Made by a program: the position numbers and the translations under genes
Shown: positions 1-8,519 of the stretch, piece after piece
Position numbering within the stretch: position 1 is the stretch's first letter
Layout of the letters: each line of letters starts with the position of its first letter
Assembly (NCBI RefSeq): GCF_900100605.1
Contig: NZ_FNCN01000001.1
Location: 345,828 to 409,827, forward strand
Length of the DNA stretch: 64,000 nt
DNA from: Sinosporangium album
GTDB taxonomy: Bacteria > Actinomycetota > Actinomycetes > Streptosporangiales > Streptosporangiaceae
Direction of reading: 5' to 3'
The notes under the pieces: generated by a model
What the model was told of the DNA's origin: nothing
The model's database searches: none
The model's input: the letters and a program-made list of their open reading frames with translations, nothing else

Positions 1-598
1 CGAGGAGCTGCCCGCCCAGGGCGGCGACCGTCCACGCCTGGGCGCCCAGCATGCCGCACACCATGCCGATCAGCCCGGCCAGTTTGACGTCTCCGAGGCC
101 GAGCGCCGCCGGCCTGATCCACCAGAGCACGAAATAGATCCCGCCCAGCGCCAGCCCGCCGGCCAGCGCGGGCCCGAGATCGCCCGCGACCGCGATCAGG
201 GCGGCCAGCACAAGGTAGGACGGCAGCGTCACGGTGTCGGGCAGCCTGTGCGTCCGGCGGTCCACCAGCGCCAGCAGCACGCCCGCCACCACCGCGTAGA
301 GCCCGGCGGCCGCATGCGCCGCGCCGTACGGCACCGCCGCGCCGCCCGCTGGGGCGTACGGCCACAGGCCCGAGAAGCGCCAGACGACCGCCGCACACAT
401 CACCCCGGTGACCAGCTCGACGCCCACCCCGCGCCCCCGGAGGGCGGGCGCGCGGAAGGCGCCCCGGAACTCGGCCCACCCGCCCGGCTCGTCGCCGAAC
501 CCCGCCGCCGCCCCGCGCGCAACGCGCCCGGCGACGGCGCCCAGCAGCCCGGCGGCCACCGCCCCGACAAGCACCCCGACAAGCAGCCCGGAAAGCAC
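1..598 (-). CDS. Prepilin peptidase, A24 family (3' end cut by window)
   Basis: The minus-strand frame reads from a GTG at 598 off the left edge. An in-frame stop lies just upstream at 608-610, so the start must be at or below 598; later GTG codons are possible. The protein is strongly hydrophobic. It shows the first aspartate region (VDRRTHRLPD) and then, near the window edge, the GLGDVKL motif holding the second catalytic aspartate of type IV prepilin peptidases. Members are membrane aspartyl proteases that cleave the leader of type IV pilin or Tad/Flp pilin precursors. In actinomycetes a short A24 enzyme like this usually serves Flp/Tad pili or pseudopilins. The N-terminal methylase domain of larger family members is absent. 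No pilus genes are visible in the window. Confidence 0.8.
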   Translation of the reverse strand, partial: MLSGLLVGVLVGAVAAGLLGAVAGRVARGAAAGFGDEPGGWAEFRGAFRAPALRGRGVGVELVTGVMCAAVVWRFSGLWPYAPAGGAAVPYGAAHAAAGLYAVVAGVLLALVDRRTHRLPDTVTLPSYLVLAALIAVAGDLGPALAGGLALGGIYFVLWWIRPAALGLGDVKLAGLIGMVCGMLGAQAWTVAALGGQLL

Positions 599-674
599 CC
601 CGCGACCCTACGGCACCGGGGACGGCCGCGGCGGCCGAACGCCGGGCTCTGAGTCGTCGCCGGGCCCTGAGTCG

Positions 675-1244
675 TCAGGGCGTACGGCGGAGCCACGGGA
701 AGCGGCGTTTCCGCGCCGGGACCTCCTCGGGGCCGAGACGGGCGACGGTGACGCCGTGGACCGCGCCCGTGAGCGCCTCGGCGATCTCATCGGCCGGGCG
801 GTCCATGACGGCCAAGGTGTGCAGAAGAGCGCCTTCCAGGACGAAGGAGACGGGCCCGGCCACGTCGAGGACCACCGCCGCGGCGTCCTCCTGGAGGGCC
901 GCCCGGCAGACCTGCGGCCCGGTGACCTGGATGGGCCGCGCGTCGGGCCGCCACCTGGCCAGCGGCTCGACGCCGGTGAAGGCGATCACCGCCTCGCGGC
1001 CGTCCTTGCCGACCAGCTTCGGGAGAGCCATCTCGCTCTCCTTCTCCTGCTTGAGGCCGTGCGCCCCCACCTCGGACTCGGTGAGCAGGGCCACGACCGG
1101 CACCAGCAGCCGCGCCCGGCTGAGGGCCGCGACGACCTCCCCGGCCTCGGCCCGCCCCTCGGCGTGAGCCGCCAGAGCCGCCGCCACAGCGGCGTCGGCG
1201 CGGCCGTCGTCATCGGGGACCAGGGGCTGGGGAATGCTCGGCAC
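675..1244 (-). CDS. SseB family protein
   Basis: A 189-residue protein starting at GTG 1244. It matches the actinobacterial SseB N-terminal-domain family in length and pattern: an acidic N-terminus (VPDDDGRADAAVAAAL), then LLVPVVALLTE and MALPKLVGKDGREAVIAFTG. The C-terminus is basic and Pro/Arg-rich. There is no signal peptide or membrane segment, so it is probably cytosolic. The family has no settled function in actinobacteria; the enterobacterial SseB name refers to rhodanese enhancement and does not transfer. It sits on the same strand as its neighbours but is separated by about 150 bp from the gene at 1401, so a shared operon is uncertain. Confidence 0.7.
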   Translation of the reverse strand: MPSIPQPLVPDDDGRADAAVAAALAAHAEGRAEAGEVVAALSRARLLVPVVALLTESEVGAHGLKQEKESEMALPKLVGKDGREAVIAFTGVEPLARWRPDARPIQVTGPQVCRAALQEDAAAVVLDVAGPVSFVLEGALLHTLAVMDRPADEIAEALTGAVHGVTVARLGPEEVPARKRRFPWLRRTP

Positions 1245-1400
1245 GCCCCGAGCCTATCCCCGTCCCGCACCGGTCCCCGTCCCGACGCCGCGCCGCCCCG
1301 CCGCCGCGCCGCGCCGCCGCCGCGCCGGGCCGTACGGCATGAGCCCCGCTGCGCGGCGCCGTACGGCATGTCCGTCACCGCGGTGCCGGACGAGGGCGGT

Positions 1401-2450
1401 TCACCTGACGGTGACGTCGACGAAGACGGCCTTCTTCCCGGGGAAGGCGAGATCGCCGTGCTCGTTCAGCATCTTCCAATCGATCTTGCAGCGTCCCGGC
1501 TCCTTCGCCGCCGTGATGGGGGCCGAGATGTTGACCGCCTCGCCGGGGAGGGTCGGCTCGATCGGCACCCGCTCCGGGGCCGTGCAGGCGGTCTCGTTGA
1601 CGCGCGAGAGGTAGCGCCCCTGCCAAGGCACGGTGCCGGTGTTGCGGATCCGCCAGATCTTCTCAAAGGTGGCGCCGCGATCCACCACGGTGCCGTCGGG
1701 ATAGGTGACGTCCCATTCGAACAGGGAGTTGTCGCCCTCGGCCATCGCCTCCAGGGGCCGGTCTCCCAGGGCGACGGACAGGCGCGGAAAGAGGAAACCC
1801 AACCCGGCGATGGCCACGACCGACACCGCCGACAGCACGGTGTACAGCACGGGCCTGCTGATCCGGGACACCTTTCGCCGCGCCATCGGCTCATCGGCCG
1901 GCCAGTGCTCCACGGCATCCGCCGGGGGGTCGTGGACACCCACATGACCGTCGGGCCGGGCCTCCCCCTGAGGGCGCTCAGGAGCCTCAGCGCTGTGCGG
2001 TCCAGGCTCGGCGCCGACCCCGGCGGCGGGGACCGGCGCAGGCTCCGGGGCGGCGTCGCCCTGCCCGGCCCGCTCCCAGTGGGCCCGCCATTCCCGTCGC
2101 ACCTCGTCGGAGTCGCCCCCCAGCCGGTCGACGGCGAGGACCCTGACGAACTCCCAGGTCGTCTCCCAGCTCGGAAGCACCTGCCCGCGCGCGGCTGCGG
2201 CGAGGGACGACTTCGAGGCCGCCGCCCCCAGCCGGGAGGACATCTCGGCGAAGGACGGCGCGCCCGCCTCGTCCTTCAGCTCCCACAGCCGGTGAGCCAG
2301 CAGGGCCACCGGCCCGGACTCCGGATCGGGACGGACGGGCTTGCGCCCCCGGGTCGTCCTCGACTCCGCGCTCCGTAGGCCCTGCGCGTCCTGTAGGCCC
2401 TGCGCGTCCTGTGAGCGCTGCGCATCCGGTGAGTCCTGTGCTTCGGCCAT
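1401..2450 (-). CDS. HTH-type membrane protein with extracytoplasmic NBR1-Ig-like domain
   Basis: 349 residues from ATG 2450 (CAGGTG Shine-Dalgarno-like stretch just upstream). The order is: a Gln/Asp-rich repetitive N-terminus (about residues 1-35); a helical domain resembling XRE-like regions of actinobacterial regulators (about 45-125, with LAHRLWELKDEAGAPSFAEM); a Pro/Glu-rich linker; one transmembrane helix (VLYTVLSAVSVVAIAGLGFLF, about 205-225); and a C-terminal beta domain with WRIRNTGTVPWQGRYL, typical of the NBR1 four-tryptophan/Ig-like (FW) fold. This architecture suggests a single-pass protein with a cytoplasmic helical head and an external Ig-like domain. Its ligand is unknown. 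The extreme N-terminus is encoded by 18-bp-type direct repeats (about 2376-2430) that could vary in number. Confidence 0.7.
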   Translation of the reverse strand: MAEAQDSPDAQRSQDAQGLQDAQGLRSAESRTTRGRKPVRPDPESGPVALLAHRLWELKDEAGAPSFAEMSSRLGAAASKSSLAAAARGQVLPSWETTWEFVRVLAVDRLGGDSDEVRREWRAHWERAGQGDAAPEPAPVPAAGVGAEPGPHSAEAPERPQGEARPDGHVGVHDPPADAVEHWPADEPMARRKVSRISRPVLYTVLSAVSVVAIAGLGFLFPRLSVALGDRPLEAMAEGDNSLFEWDVTYPDGTVVDRGATFEKIWRIRNTGTVPWQGRYLSRVNETACTAPERVPIEPTLPGEAVNISAPITAAKEPGRCKIDWKMLNEHGDLAFPGKKAVFVDVTVR

Positions 2451-3146
2451 CGTTCACCTGCTTTGGTCAACTCGCCGAGCGACCCCGCGTGCGTCCCTCG
2501 GCCCTGTTTCTCTCCCGCTGAACCCGCCTTTGGACCCGGAAGGCTACCGGAATTCGCCAGTTGAAGGGCTTTGCGCGGCCTCGGGATCGGCGCGGAACGG
2601 CCGGCGCGGAACAGCCGGCGCGAACCGGGGCGCCTGCGGACCGCCATCCGCCCGCGCAGACGAACTCCGAAGAGAGCATCCATGCCCCCCACATCACCTC
2701 CGGTCCGATATCCGACTCCGGCCCGATGAATTCGCGTGGCCTTTTCCCGCACCTTTTCAGCGGGGCTCATCCCTGCGAAAAACCCCTTGTCGAGGCAATG
2801 GGAAAACGGGTCGTCCGCTCCCGATCGCGTCAGCCGGAAGGCCCGGAGGGACACATTTGGACAATGCCACCTGAACCCCGTCCGACCTGGGACATCGATT
2901 GTCCAGCCCAGCCGTGGACAATGCCTGGACGCGCAACGCCCGGTTTCAAGTTGCGACCGGCGGCCGGAATCTTCCATAGTCGTTGCCGCAAGCAACTCCC
3001 CCACCCGGCGAAAACCGCCCGGGAAATCCGAGCCACGATCGGGGACCGCGGAAGAACGGGGGTCGATCCGCAGCGTCAAAGGGCTAAGGCCCGCCCCGGT
3101 GCTCACTTTTCTCAGACAGTATTTCGACTGGCAATTGGAGAGAGAC
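2451..3146. other. Long non-coding stretch with a palindromic site
   Basis: About 700 bp between the divergent gene start at 2450 and the secreted-protein start at 3147. I see no convincing gene on either strand. It holds a half-site TTTGGACAAT (2856-2865) and a perfect inverted repeat ATTGTCCA-N9-TGGACAAT at 2898-2922, listed separately. The region is a probable long regulatory upstream segment for the small secreted protein. Confidence 0.5.
2898..2922. promoter_or_regulatory. Inverted repeat ATTGTCCA-N9-TGGACAAT
   Basis: Perfect 8-bp arms about 225 bp upstream of the secreted-protein gene at 3147. A near copy with one mismatch and an 8-bp spacer lies at 4480-4503, beyond the paralogue. This spacing suits a dimeric regulator. 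The regulator is unknown. Confidence 0.4.
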
Positions 3147-3560
3147 ATGCGTATCGCAACACTCGCCGGCGCGGCGGCCTCCGTGGGAATCGCCCTCACG
3201 ATGCTGTCCGCGCCCGCCTCGGCGACGGCTCAGGGCGGTACGACCGCGCCGCAGGCGGTCTCGGCCGCCGGCGCGGCCACGAGTGCCGTGGACGCCCAGG
3301 CCGTCAAGCGGGCGAGCATCAAGTGCACCTCGCCGCGGGGCAAGAAGACCAACTACTCGTGGGGCACGGGAAGCTGGAACTCGACCACGGTCTACTTCAA
3401 CAACCACTGCTCCCACAAGGTGAAGGCCAAGCTCCACTTCAAGTCCCAGAGCGGCCGCGAGAACGCCACGAAGTGCCTCAACACCAACGGCGGCACCAAC
3501 GGCAAGAAGAAGTTCTCGATGACCCGCTACCAGCTCGTGAAGATCACCAAGGGCTGCTGA
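3147..3560 (+). CDS. Small secreted cysteine-containing protein, paralogue A
   Basis: 137 residues from ATG 3147, preceded by a GGAGAGAG ribosome-binding site. Residues 1-27 form a Sec signal peptide ending ...SAPASA. The mature part is basic and begins after an Ala-rich spacer. The core KCTSPRGKKTNYSWGTGSW is followed by YFNNHCSHKVKAKLHFKS, and the C-terminus is QLVKITKGC. Four cysteines are spaced so that two disulfides are possible. The gene at 3876 is clearly related (CTTPRG, HTVKATLRLKARNGR, LTKLTRGC). No known family is recognised. Small basic secreted proteins of this kind are common in actinomycetes and their roles are mostly unknown. A strong hairpin follows at 3598-3631. Confidence 0.75.
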   Translation: MRIATLAGAAASVGIALTMLSAPASATAQGGTTAPQAVSAAGAATSAVDAQAVKRASIKCTSPRGKKTNYSWGTGSWNSTTVYFNNHCSHKVKAKLHFKSQSGRENATKCLNTNGGTNGKKKFSMTRYQLVKITKGC

Positions 3561-3597
3561 ACCCCGCGGCGGCGTTGACCGCGGCGCCCTGACGCCG

Positions 3598-3631
3598 GCC
3601 TTCCGGGAAGCCTTTCTGCTTCCCGGAAGGC
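3598..3631 (+). terminator. Rho-independent-type hairpin after secreted protein A
   Basis: Perfect 14-bp inverted repeat (GCCTTCCGGGAAGC arms) with a 6-nt loop, 37 bp after the stop at 3560. There is no clear U-tract, as is usual in high-GC actinomycetes. Confidence 0.75.
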
Positions 3632-3673
3632 CTGCTCCTCTTCACCTGCTCCTCTTCACCTGCTCCTTTTCAC
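3632..3673. repeat. 14-bp tandem repeat, 3 units
   Basis: Units of CTGCTCCTCTTCAC at 3632-3645 and 3646-3659, and one with a single T substitution at 3660-3673, directly after the terminator hairpin. Confidence 0.85.
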
Positions 3674-3758
3674 GGCGGCGGCCGGGAGGACTCACGTCCA
3701 CCCCCCTCGTGCCGAGCACCGCCTCACCCCGGAAACCCGTTCGGGAATGGAGATCACC

Positions 3759-3872
3759 ATGCGTTCGATCACGCTCGGCGTCTCGACCGCCACGGCGGGG
3801 CCGGCCGCTCGCCCTGCTGCCCGCGCCCACCGCCTCGGCCGCGGTCCAGGGCATACGGTAGGGGAGGAGTGA
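3759..3872 (+). pseudogene. Decayed signal-peptide fragment of a third secreted paralogue
   Basis: ATG 3759 opens MRSITLGVSTATAG, resembling the start of the two neighbouring secreted proteins. The hydrophobic continuation (LALLPAPTASAAVQGIR, then stop at 3859-3861) lies in another frame. As it stands the original frame ends at 3870-3872 after 37 residues. This looks like a signal-peptide region that lost its frame and its mature domain. An alternative is chance similarity of Ala-rich sequence. Confidence 0.5.
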
Positions 3873-3875
3873 CCA

Positions 3876-4253
3876 ATGCGCCTCCATCGCCTCGCTACCA
3901 CCGTCACCGTCGTGGGAATCGCGCTCATCACCGTGGCCGGGTCGTCCGCCGCGACGGTGAGCGTCCCCACCGGCATCGCCCCCGCAGGCGTGTCCGCGGA
4001 GGCCAAGCGCTCCGCCACCATTCCCTGCACCACTCCGCGGGGTGAGAAGGCCACGTTCTCGTGGGGGCCTCCTGCCCGCACCACGGTCGGCATCGCCTAC
4101 CGCAATCCCTGTACGCACACCGTGAAGGCGACGCTCCGCCTGAAGGCGCGCAACGGCCGGGTCAAGGTGCCCTGCTACGGCTTCGCCGCCGAACGGAGGG
4201 GTGTGCTGAAGATCGCCGGCTACAGCCTGACCAAGCTCACCCGGGGATGCTGA
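3876..4253 (+). CDS. Small secreted cysteine-containing protein, paralogue B
   Basis: 125 residues from ATG 3876, with GGGGAGGAG immediately upstream as ribosome-binding site. An N-terminal signal peptide (MRLHRLATTVTVVGIALITVAG) leads to a basic mature domain with IPCTTPRGEKATFSWG, YRNPCTHTVKATLRLKARNG, PCYGF and a terminal LTKLTRGC. It aligns with the 3147 gene over the whole mature part, and all four cysteine positions match. The two genes are separated by a hairpin and a decayed third copy, pointing to local gene duplication. Function is unknown; it is probably exported and disulfide-stabilised. Confidence 0.75.
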   Translation: MRLHRLATTVTVVGIALITVAGSSAATVSVPTGIAPAGVSAEAKRSATIPCTTPRGEKATFSWGPPARTTVGIAYRNPCTHTVKATLRLKARNGRVKVPCYGFAAERRGVLKIAGYSLTKLTRGC

Positions 4254-4456
4254 CGTGTTCCCGCACTCTCCCGGCGGCCACGCGAGGCGGTCACCTCGAA
4301 GGCCGGGGAGCGCCACGGCTGCGGGCGTCAGCGGCTCACGCACCGTCGTCTTCGCGACGGAGCGGGCCGCGGTCTCCACGACGGAGCGGGATGCGGCCTC
4401 CAGGGCTCACGGCCGTGCCCCTAGGGCGGATCACCCTCAGTCTGCTCTTGCCGTAC

Positions 4457-4478
4457 AAATCCGCTCACCTGCGGATTT
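4457..4478. terminator. Hairpin with AAATCCGC arms
   Basis: Perfect 8-bp arms AAATCCGC / GCGGATTT around a 6-nt loop. It lies 200 bp from the nearest stop, so it may be a terminator or part of the adjacent regulatory palindrome. Confidence 0.45.
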
Positions 4479-4479
4479 A

Positions 4480-4503
4480 ATTATCCAAATGGGTTTGGAC
4501 AAT
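4480..4503. promoter_or_regulatory. Second copy of the TGGACAAT inverted repeat
   Basis: ATTATCCA-N8-TGGACAAT; one arm mismatch relative to the site at 2898-2922. Confidence 0.35.
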
Positions 4504-4944
4504 GTTTGGCCGTACGGGGCGGGGGCTCGCCTTGCCAGACGGCCGGGCGGCTCGGCATAGTCGAGCCGTACCTCACCGGGAGTCACCGGCGAGCCGGGGC
4601 GGGCGTCCAGGGACGAACGCCACCGGGTGAGGACGACGAGGTTCCGGATCACGCCGCGCGCACGCGTGTCCGGCGTGCGCCGACATGGTTTCGGACGCCA
4701 CGCCGCACTGGGCGCCGACTGTACGGTCGGGACGTTTCGGCCGACGACAGGGGCGGGCCGGAGCGTGCGCGGACGTGGGCCGGGGAAGCCCGGAACCTCG
4801 TCATGAGCGTGGGCCGCATAAGAAGGGAGCGAGACCAGGCGGGGAATCGCCGGCCTTCGGCGGCCCTCGACGGCGCGAGGTTCACGGGGGTGGATCCGCG
4901 TGCCGCGGCCGGGGCGTTCCGCATACGGGGAGCGGAACGCCCCA

Positions 4945-5022
4945 GCCTGAACACTCCGGCCGGAACCTCCGGCCTGAACGCCCCGGCCTGAACGCCCCTG
5001 ACTGAACACTCCGGCCTGACCG
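4945..5022. repeat. Degenerate short repeats built on CTGAACRCYCCGG
   Basis: About five imperfect 14-15-bp units (CCTGAACACTCCGG, CCTGAACGCCCCGG, CTGAACGCCCCTGA and variants) running up to the amidohydrolase stop codon. Confidence 0.6.
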
Positions 5023-5023
5023 C

Positions 5024-6130
5024 TTAGCCGAGGTCCGCGATGGCGATGACGGGGCCGCCGCCAGAGGGGCCCTGGTGGACGGCGGCGACGGAGACGAAAA
5101 CGGCGGGGTCTCCGGTGACGGAGGCGGCGACGCCGCCGACGGTCGCCTTGATCTGGCGGTGCCAGTGCACGTCGGAGTCGTCGAGCATGATGTTGCGGCG
5201 CCCGCGTACGCTCCCGGAGGGGTCGGCCTCGCACTTCATGAAGACGTTGACGAGCCGGCCGCCCAGGTCGCTGGTGTGGGGGCGCTCTGGCAGGTCGATG
5301 CCGCTTCCGCGGATCGCCTCCCAGATGCCGTCGGCGTCGAGCGCGTCCTTCATCACGCTGTGCCCGATGCGGTAGCGCCCGCCGATGCCGCGCACGTTGC
5401 CCACGACGACGATCTGGGCGCGGTCGAGCTCGACACCGCTGGAGCAGGAGGCGACGCTGGAGTAGAGGCTCAGGTCGCGGTGGATCTGCTCGGCGGTGGG
5501 CATCTCGATCTCACCGAGGGCCACGGCGATGCCGAGGGCGGTGGTGGAGTTGGAGATGTCCATCGACGGCCCGGTGTCCTCGGTGACGACGTCCTGTCCG
5601 CGGCTCTTCGCGTCGTTGATGGTGGCGAGGGTGAGCAGCGGCGTCTTGGTCTGGACGTAGTGGACGTCGGCCGGGTCCTCGATGCCGGCGGCCTTCATGG
5701 CCTCCAGCACTCCGGCGGCGACCTTTTCCACCATGGCGGGCCGGCCGATGTCCTCGGGCAGGATGACGTCGCTCATCGCGACGCCGACGGAGACCCGCGG
5801 CTCGTCGCTCGCCGGGGCGCGGGAGGGGTCCACGGTGGCGAAGACGGTGGCGTGCGGGCTGAGCACGCCGTCGGTGCCGCCGGACCACACCAGGGGCACC
5901 TGGGCGACCTCGTCGGGGGTGCGGGTGCCCTTGGCGATGAGCACTTCGCGGAAGGCCCGGTCGGCGAGAATGCGGGTGTAGTCGTTGACCCCGCCGTTGC
6001 CCTCGGTCTTGCCGATCACCGCGAGCACCCGGTCGGCCTCGATGATTCCGGCGTCGATGAGTTTCGCGAGCCCGGAGGCGTCGGTCACGCTCTCGATGGC
6101 CACCTTGCGCACTTCAATCGGATCCGGCAT
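5024..6130 (-). CDS. Ring-opening amidohydrolase (barbiturase / cyanuric acid hydrolase family)
   Basis: 368 residues, the usual length for this family. ATG 6130 is chosen because GAAAGGTG lies 6 nt upstream; a GTG 9 bp earlier has no good site. Family hallmarks are clear: [14 protein letters not shown] in the first of three repeated domains, [13 protein letters not shown], the serine region [21 protein letters not shown] in the second, and the C-terminal [13 protein letters not shown]. These enzymes hydrolyse cyclic imides using paired Lys/Ser residues in a barrel of three similar domains. The substrate is barbituric acid (oxidative pyrimidine breakdown) or cyanuric acid (s-triazine breakdown), and the sequence alone does not decide which. 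Just upstream on the same strand lie remains of a carbamate kinase, suggesting that the locus once coupled ring opening to carbamate recovery. Confidence 0.88.
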   Translation of the reverse strand: MPDPIEVRKVAIESVTDASGLAKLIDAGIIEADRVLAVIGKTEGNGGVNDYTRILADRAFREVLIAKGTRTPDEVAQVPLVWSGGTDGVLSPHATVFATVDPSRAPASDEPRVSVGVAMSDVILPEDIGRPAMVEKVAAGVLEAMKAAGIEDPADVHYVQTKTPLLTLATINDAKSRGQDVVTEDTGPSMDISNSTTALGIAVALGEIEMPTAEQIHRDLSLYSSVASCSSGVELDRAQIVVVGNVRGIGGRYRIGHSVMKDALDADGIWEAIRGSGIDLPERPHTSDLGGRLVNVFMKCEADPSGSVRGRRNIMLDDSDVHWHRQIKATVGGVAASVTGDPAVFVSVAAVHQGPSGGGPVIAIADLG

Positions 6131-6158
6131 GTTTTTCACCTTTCACCATGCTTTAACG

Positions 6159-6545
6159 TCATATCGCAACTCGGGTGCCAAAATTTCCGGTTAGCGCCTC
6201 GCCGATCATGTCCAGCGTCGTGATGATCGCGCGCCGACCGGGAACGGCCGCGAAACGCAGCGCCGCGTCGACCTCGGGTCCCATGCTGCCGTCGGCGAAG
6301 TGCCCCTCCTCGGAAAGGACACGCAGTCCGCCGCGCCGATCTCGCCGATGGGCCGCGCCGCGTCCATGCCGTACCCGGCGAACGCGTGGGGCACGTCGGT
6401 GGCGATCAGCAGCACCGTGCACCGTACGGCGGAGGCCGGCATCGCCGCGGCGAGATCCCTGTCCACCACGGCCCCGACCCCGCGCAGCGTCCCGTCCGAG
6501 CCTCGGGCCACCGCTCCGGCCTGCGGCGATGCCTGAGGATTCGCT
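6159..6545 (-). pseudogene. Carbamate kinase remnant, frameshifted and 5'-truncated
   Basis: Reading leftwards, one frame gives GVGAVVDRDLAAAMPAS then LIATDVPHAFAGYG and RPIGEI, matching carbamate kinase around the carbamate/ATP site. The protein then jumps frame to LSEEGHFADGSMGPEVDAAL and AIITTLDMIGEALTGNFGT, the typical C-terminus. The N-terminal half, including the substrate-binding GNG motif, is missing. It lies 29 bp upstream of the amidohydrolase on the same strand, so the two were probably once cotranscribed. I see no intact carbamate kinase elsewhere in the window. Confidence 0.75.
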
Positions 6546-6957
6546 CACAGCCATCTCCGCTCCAGCTCGTTCGGACAGGAGTGGCCGTCGCGCCCTGCGC
6601 CGTGTTTCCTGCCGCGTTTCCTGCCGTGTTTCCTGGTTTCCTGCCGCGTTTCTCACCTCAGCGCGACGCTAACGGTCCGCTATGCGGGGACTCATGATCA
6701 CTCTTTGCCCAAGAAAGCCGGTTTCTTCGGCATGTTCCACGAGAGCGAGGCTGTGAGCTTGCACACATCGGAACATCCCACGAATCCGACATTTCGCATT
6801 ATTGGGCCCCCGGGCGGGATATTTCCCATTCAAGCGTTACGCACAGTTAGTTGATTATTTCGCTACCCATCGGTTCTCGACTCGAAGCCCCAGATCACCC
6901 ATTGATAAGTTTGTTTTCGAAAAGGTCGTGCAAGCTGACAGAATCGGGGACTTCGGC
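6546..6957. other. Intergenic region upstream of the polysaccharide operon
   Basis: Contains a run of TTTCCTGCCGCG-like 11-12-bp repeats (about 6602-6655), a hairpin AAGAAA-N5-TTTCTT near 6711, and an AT-richer segment (6700-6957) that probably carries the promoter of the glycosyltransferase. The frame of that gene stays open upstream to 6802 but lacks coding character there. Confidence 0.5.
6602..6655. repeat. Short tandem repeats of TTTCCTGCCGCG type
   Basis: Five imperfect copies, TTTCCTGCCGCG, TTTCCTGCCGTG and TTTCCTGGTTTCC among them, beside the carbamate kinase remnant. Confidence 0.65.
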
Positions 6958-8514
6958 ATGCCCGCATTGGCAACGAAGCCAACGACCGCCTCCCCGGACG
7001 AGACGGTCTCACGTCTTCCGGCACCACCGGACGACACAGAAATAGCTCTTTATTTCGGTCCGCAACGCCGCTGGGTGCTGCTCACCGTACCCATATCGCT
7101 GATTCTCACCGCGGGGACCCTCTATCTTTTCTCCACCCGCAGCCCCGCCCTGTGGCCCTTCCTCGCCGCACTCGCCCTCAACCTGACCGGCTGGGTGCTG
7201 TCGCTCGTCGACGGCCAGCGCCAACGCCGCACGAGCTGGGAGTCCCACCAGCTCCTGGTCCGCGCGTGGCGCCCCAAGCGCGCGCCCAGCGTGGACGTCT
7301 TCCTCCCCACGCGCGGGGAGCCGATGGCCATTCTCCGAAATACGTTCCATTACGTCGGAGGATTGGCGTGGAACGGTCCCGTCACCGTCTGGGTCCTCGA
7401 CGACGCGGGCCGTGAGGACGTTGAGGCCCTCGCCGGGGAATTCGGCTTCCACTACAGCGCACGCCCCGACCGGGGGCACCTGAAGAAAGCCGGAAACCTC
7501 AATCACGGCCTCTCGATCAGCGACGGTGAGCTGATCGCGGTGTTCGACGCCGACTTCTGCCCGAGGCCGGATTTCCTCACCCACCTCGCCCCCTATTTGG
7601 AGGACCCGACAACAGCCATCGCGCAGTCGCCCCAGTATTTCGACACCGACGCGTCGATGAACTGGCTGGAGCGTACGGCGGCGGCCAGCCAGGAGCTCTT
7701 CTACCGCTGGCTCCAACCCTCCCGCGACGCCGACGGCGGCGCGATCTGCGTCGGCACCAACGTGCTCTACCGGCGTTCCACGCTGGAGGCGATCGGAGGC
7801 TTCCCCCGCATCGACCACAGCGAGGACATCTACACCAGCGTCGAATTGATGAAGCACGGCCTGCGCACGAAATACGTGCCCGTGCTGCTGGCCAAGGGGC
7901 TGTCCCCCGACAACATGGCCGCCTATATCGCGCAGCAGTACCGGTGGGCGATGGGGTGCCTCAGCCTGCTGTTCAGCCGCGACTTCCACACGACACCGAT
8001 GGAATGGCGGGTCCGGGTGTCCTACTGGTGCGGCTTCCTGAGCTACTTCGTCTCCGCGCTGAACATCCTGGCGGTGCCGCTCCCCGGTCTGATCATGCTC
8101 TTCTTCCACCCGGACGAGGTACGCGCCTGGCACATGATCCCGTTCCTGGGCCCGCTGTGGATCGCCCTCGTCCTGTTCCCCGCGGTGTCGGTGAGCAGGT
8201 GGCGCTTCGAGGTGATCCGCGTGCAGACGCTCTACGCCTACTGCCACCTGATCGCCATCTGGCACGCGCTGCGCGACCAGGCCGCGGCCTGGGTGCCGAG
8301 CGGCGCCGGCGCCGGGCGCTCCCGGCTCGTGTCGCAGGTCGGGTGGCTCGCGTTCGTCTGGTTGACCGCCACCACCGCCGCCACCTGGATCGGCATCGCC
8401 GTCCAGGCCCCCGTGTACGGGTGGGGCGAGTACTGGGCCATGGCCGCGTTCGCGGCGGCCACCTCCTACATCGCCCTCCCCCTTATCCGAGACCTCTGGA
8501 GAACGCTCCGTTGA
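6958..8514 (+). CDS. Processive family 2 glycosyltransferase (cellulose synthase-like)
   Basis: 518 residues from ATG 6958, which has a GGGGA site about 8 nt upstream. The frame stays open for 52 further codons but the start there is poor. Two N-terminal transmembrane helices (about 22-75) precede the cytosolic GT-A domain. Its full processive motif set is present: DDAG near residue 148, DAD near 196, SED near 290 and QQYRWAMG near 326. About five C-terminal helices follow. Such enzymes polymerise and extrude beta-glycans (cellulose, mixed-linkage glucan, curdlan, hyaluronan-like) from UDP-sugars; the product cannot be told from sequence. The downstream GH16 enzyme, which typically cuts beta-1,3 or beta-1,3/1,4 glucans, hints at such a product. 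It overlaps the next small gene, so an operon is likely. Confidence 0.88.
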   Translation: MPALATKPTTASPDETVSRLPAPPDDTEIALYFGPQRRWVLLTVPISLILTAGTLYLFSTRSPALWPFLAALALNLTGWVLSLVDGQRQRRTSWESHQLLVRAWRPKRAPSVDVFLPTRGEPMAILRNTFHYVGGLAWNGPVTVWVLDDAGREDVEALAGEFGFHYSARPDRGHLKKAGNLNHGLSISDGELIAVFDADFCPRPDFLTHLAPYLEDPTTAIAQSPQYFDTDASMNWLERTAAASQELFYRWLQPSRDADGGAICVGTNVLYRRSTLEAIGGFPRIDHSEDIYTSVELMKHGLRTKYVPVLLAKGLSPDNMAAYIAQQYRWAMGCLSLLFSRDFHTTPMEWRVRVSYWCGFLSYFVSALNILAVPLPGLIMLFFHPDEVRAWHMIPFLGPLWIALVLFPAVSVSRWRFEVIRVQTLYAYCHLIAIWHALRDQAAAWVPSGAGAGRSRLVSQVGWLAFVWLTATTAATWIGIAVQAPVYGWGEYWAMAAFAAATSYIALPLIRDLWRTLR

Positions 8515-8519
8515 ACCGC

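Larger units (their letters stand above)
4254..5023. other. Intergenic stretch without a supported gene
   Basis: Between secreted protein B and the convergent amidohydrolase. It holds a hairpin at 4457-4478, an inverted repeat at 4480-4503 and degenerate tandem repeats from about 4945 to 5022. The remaining open frames here are Arg/Pro-rich and look like GC-rich noise rather than genes. Confidence 0.5.

Noticed and set aside
408..2378. Long plus-strand open frame antisense to the SseB-like and NBR1-Ig genes
   Set aside because: Arg/Gly/Pro-rich mirror of GC-rich coding sequence; the minus-strand proteins have recognisable domains and starts.
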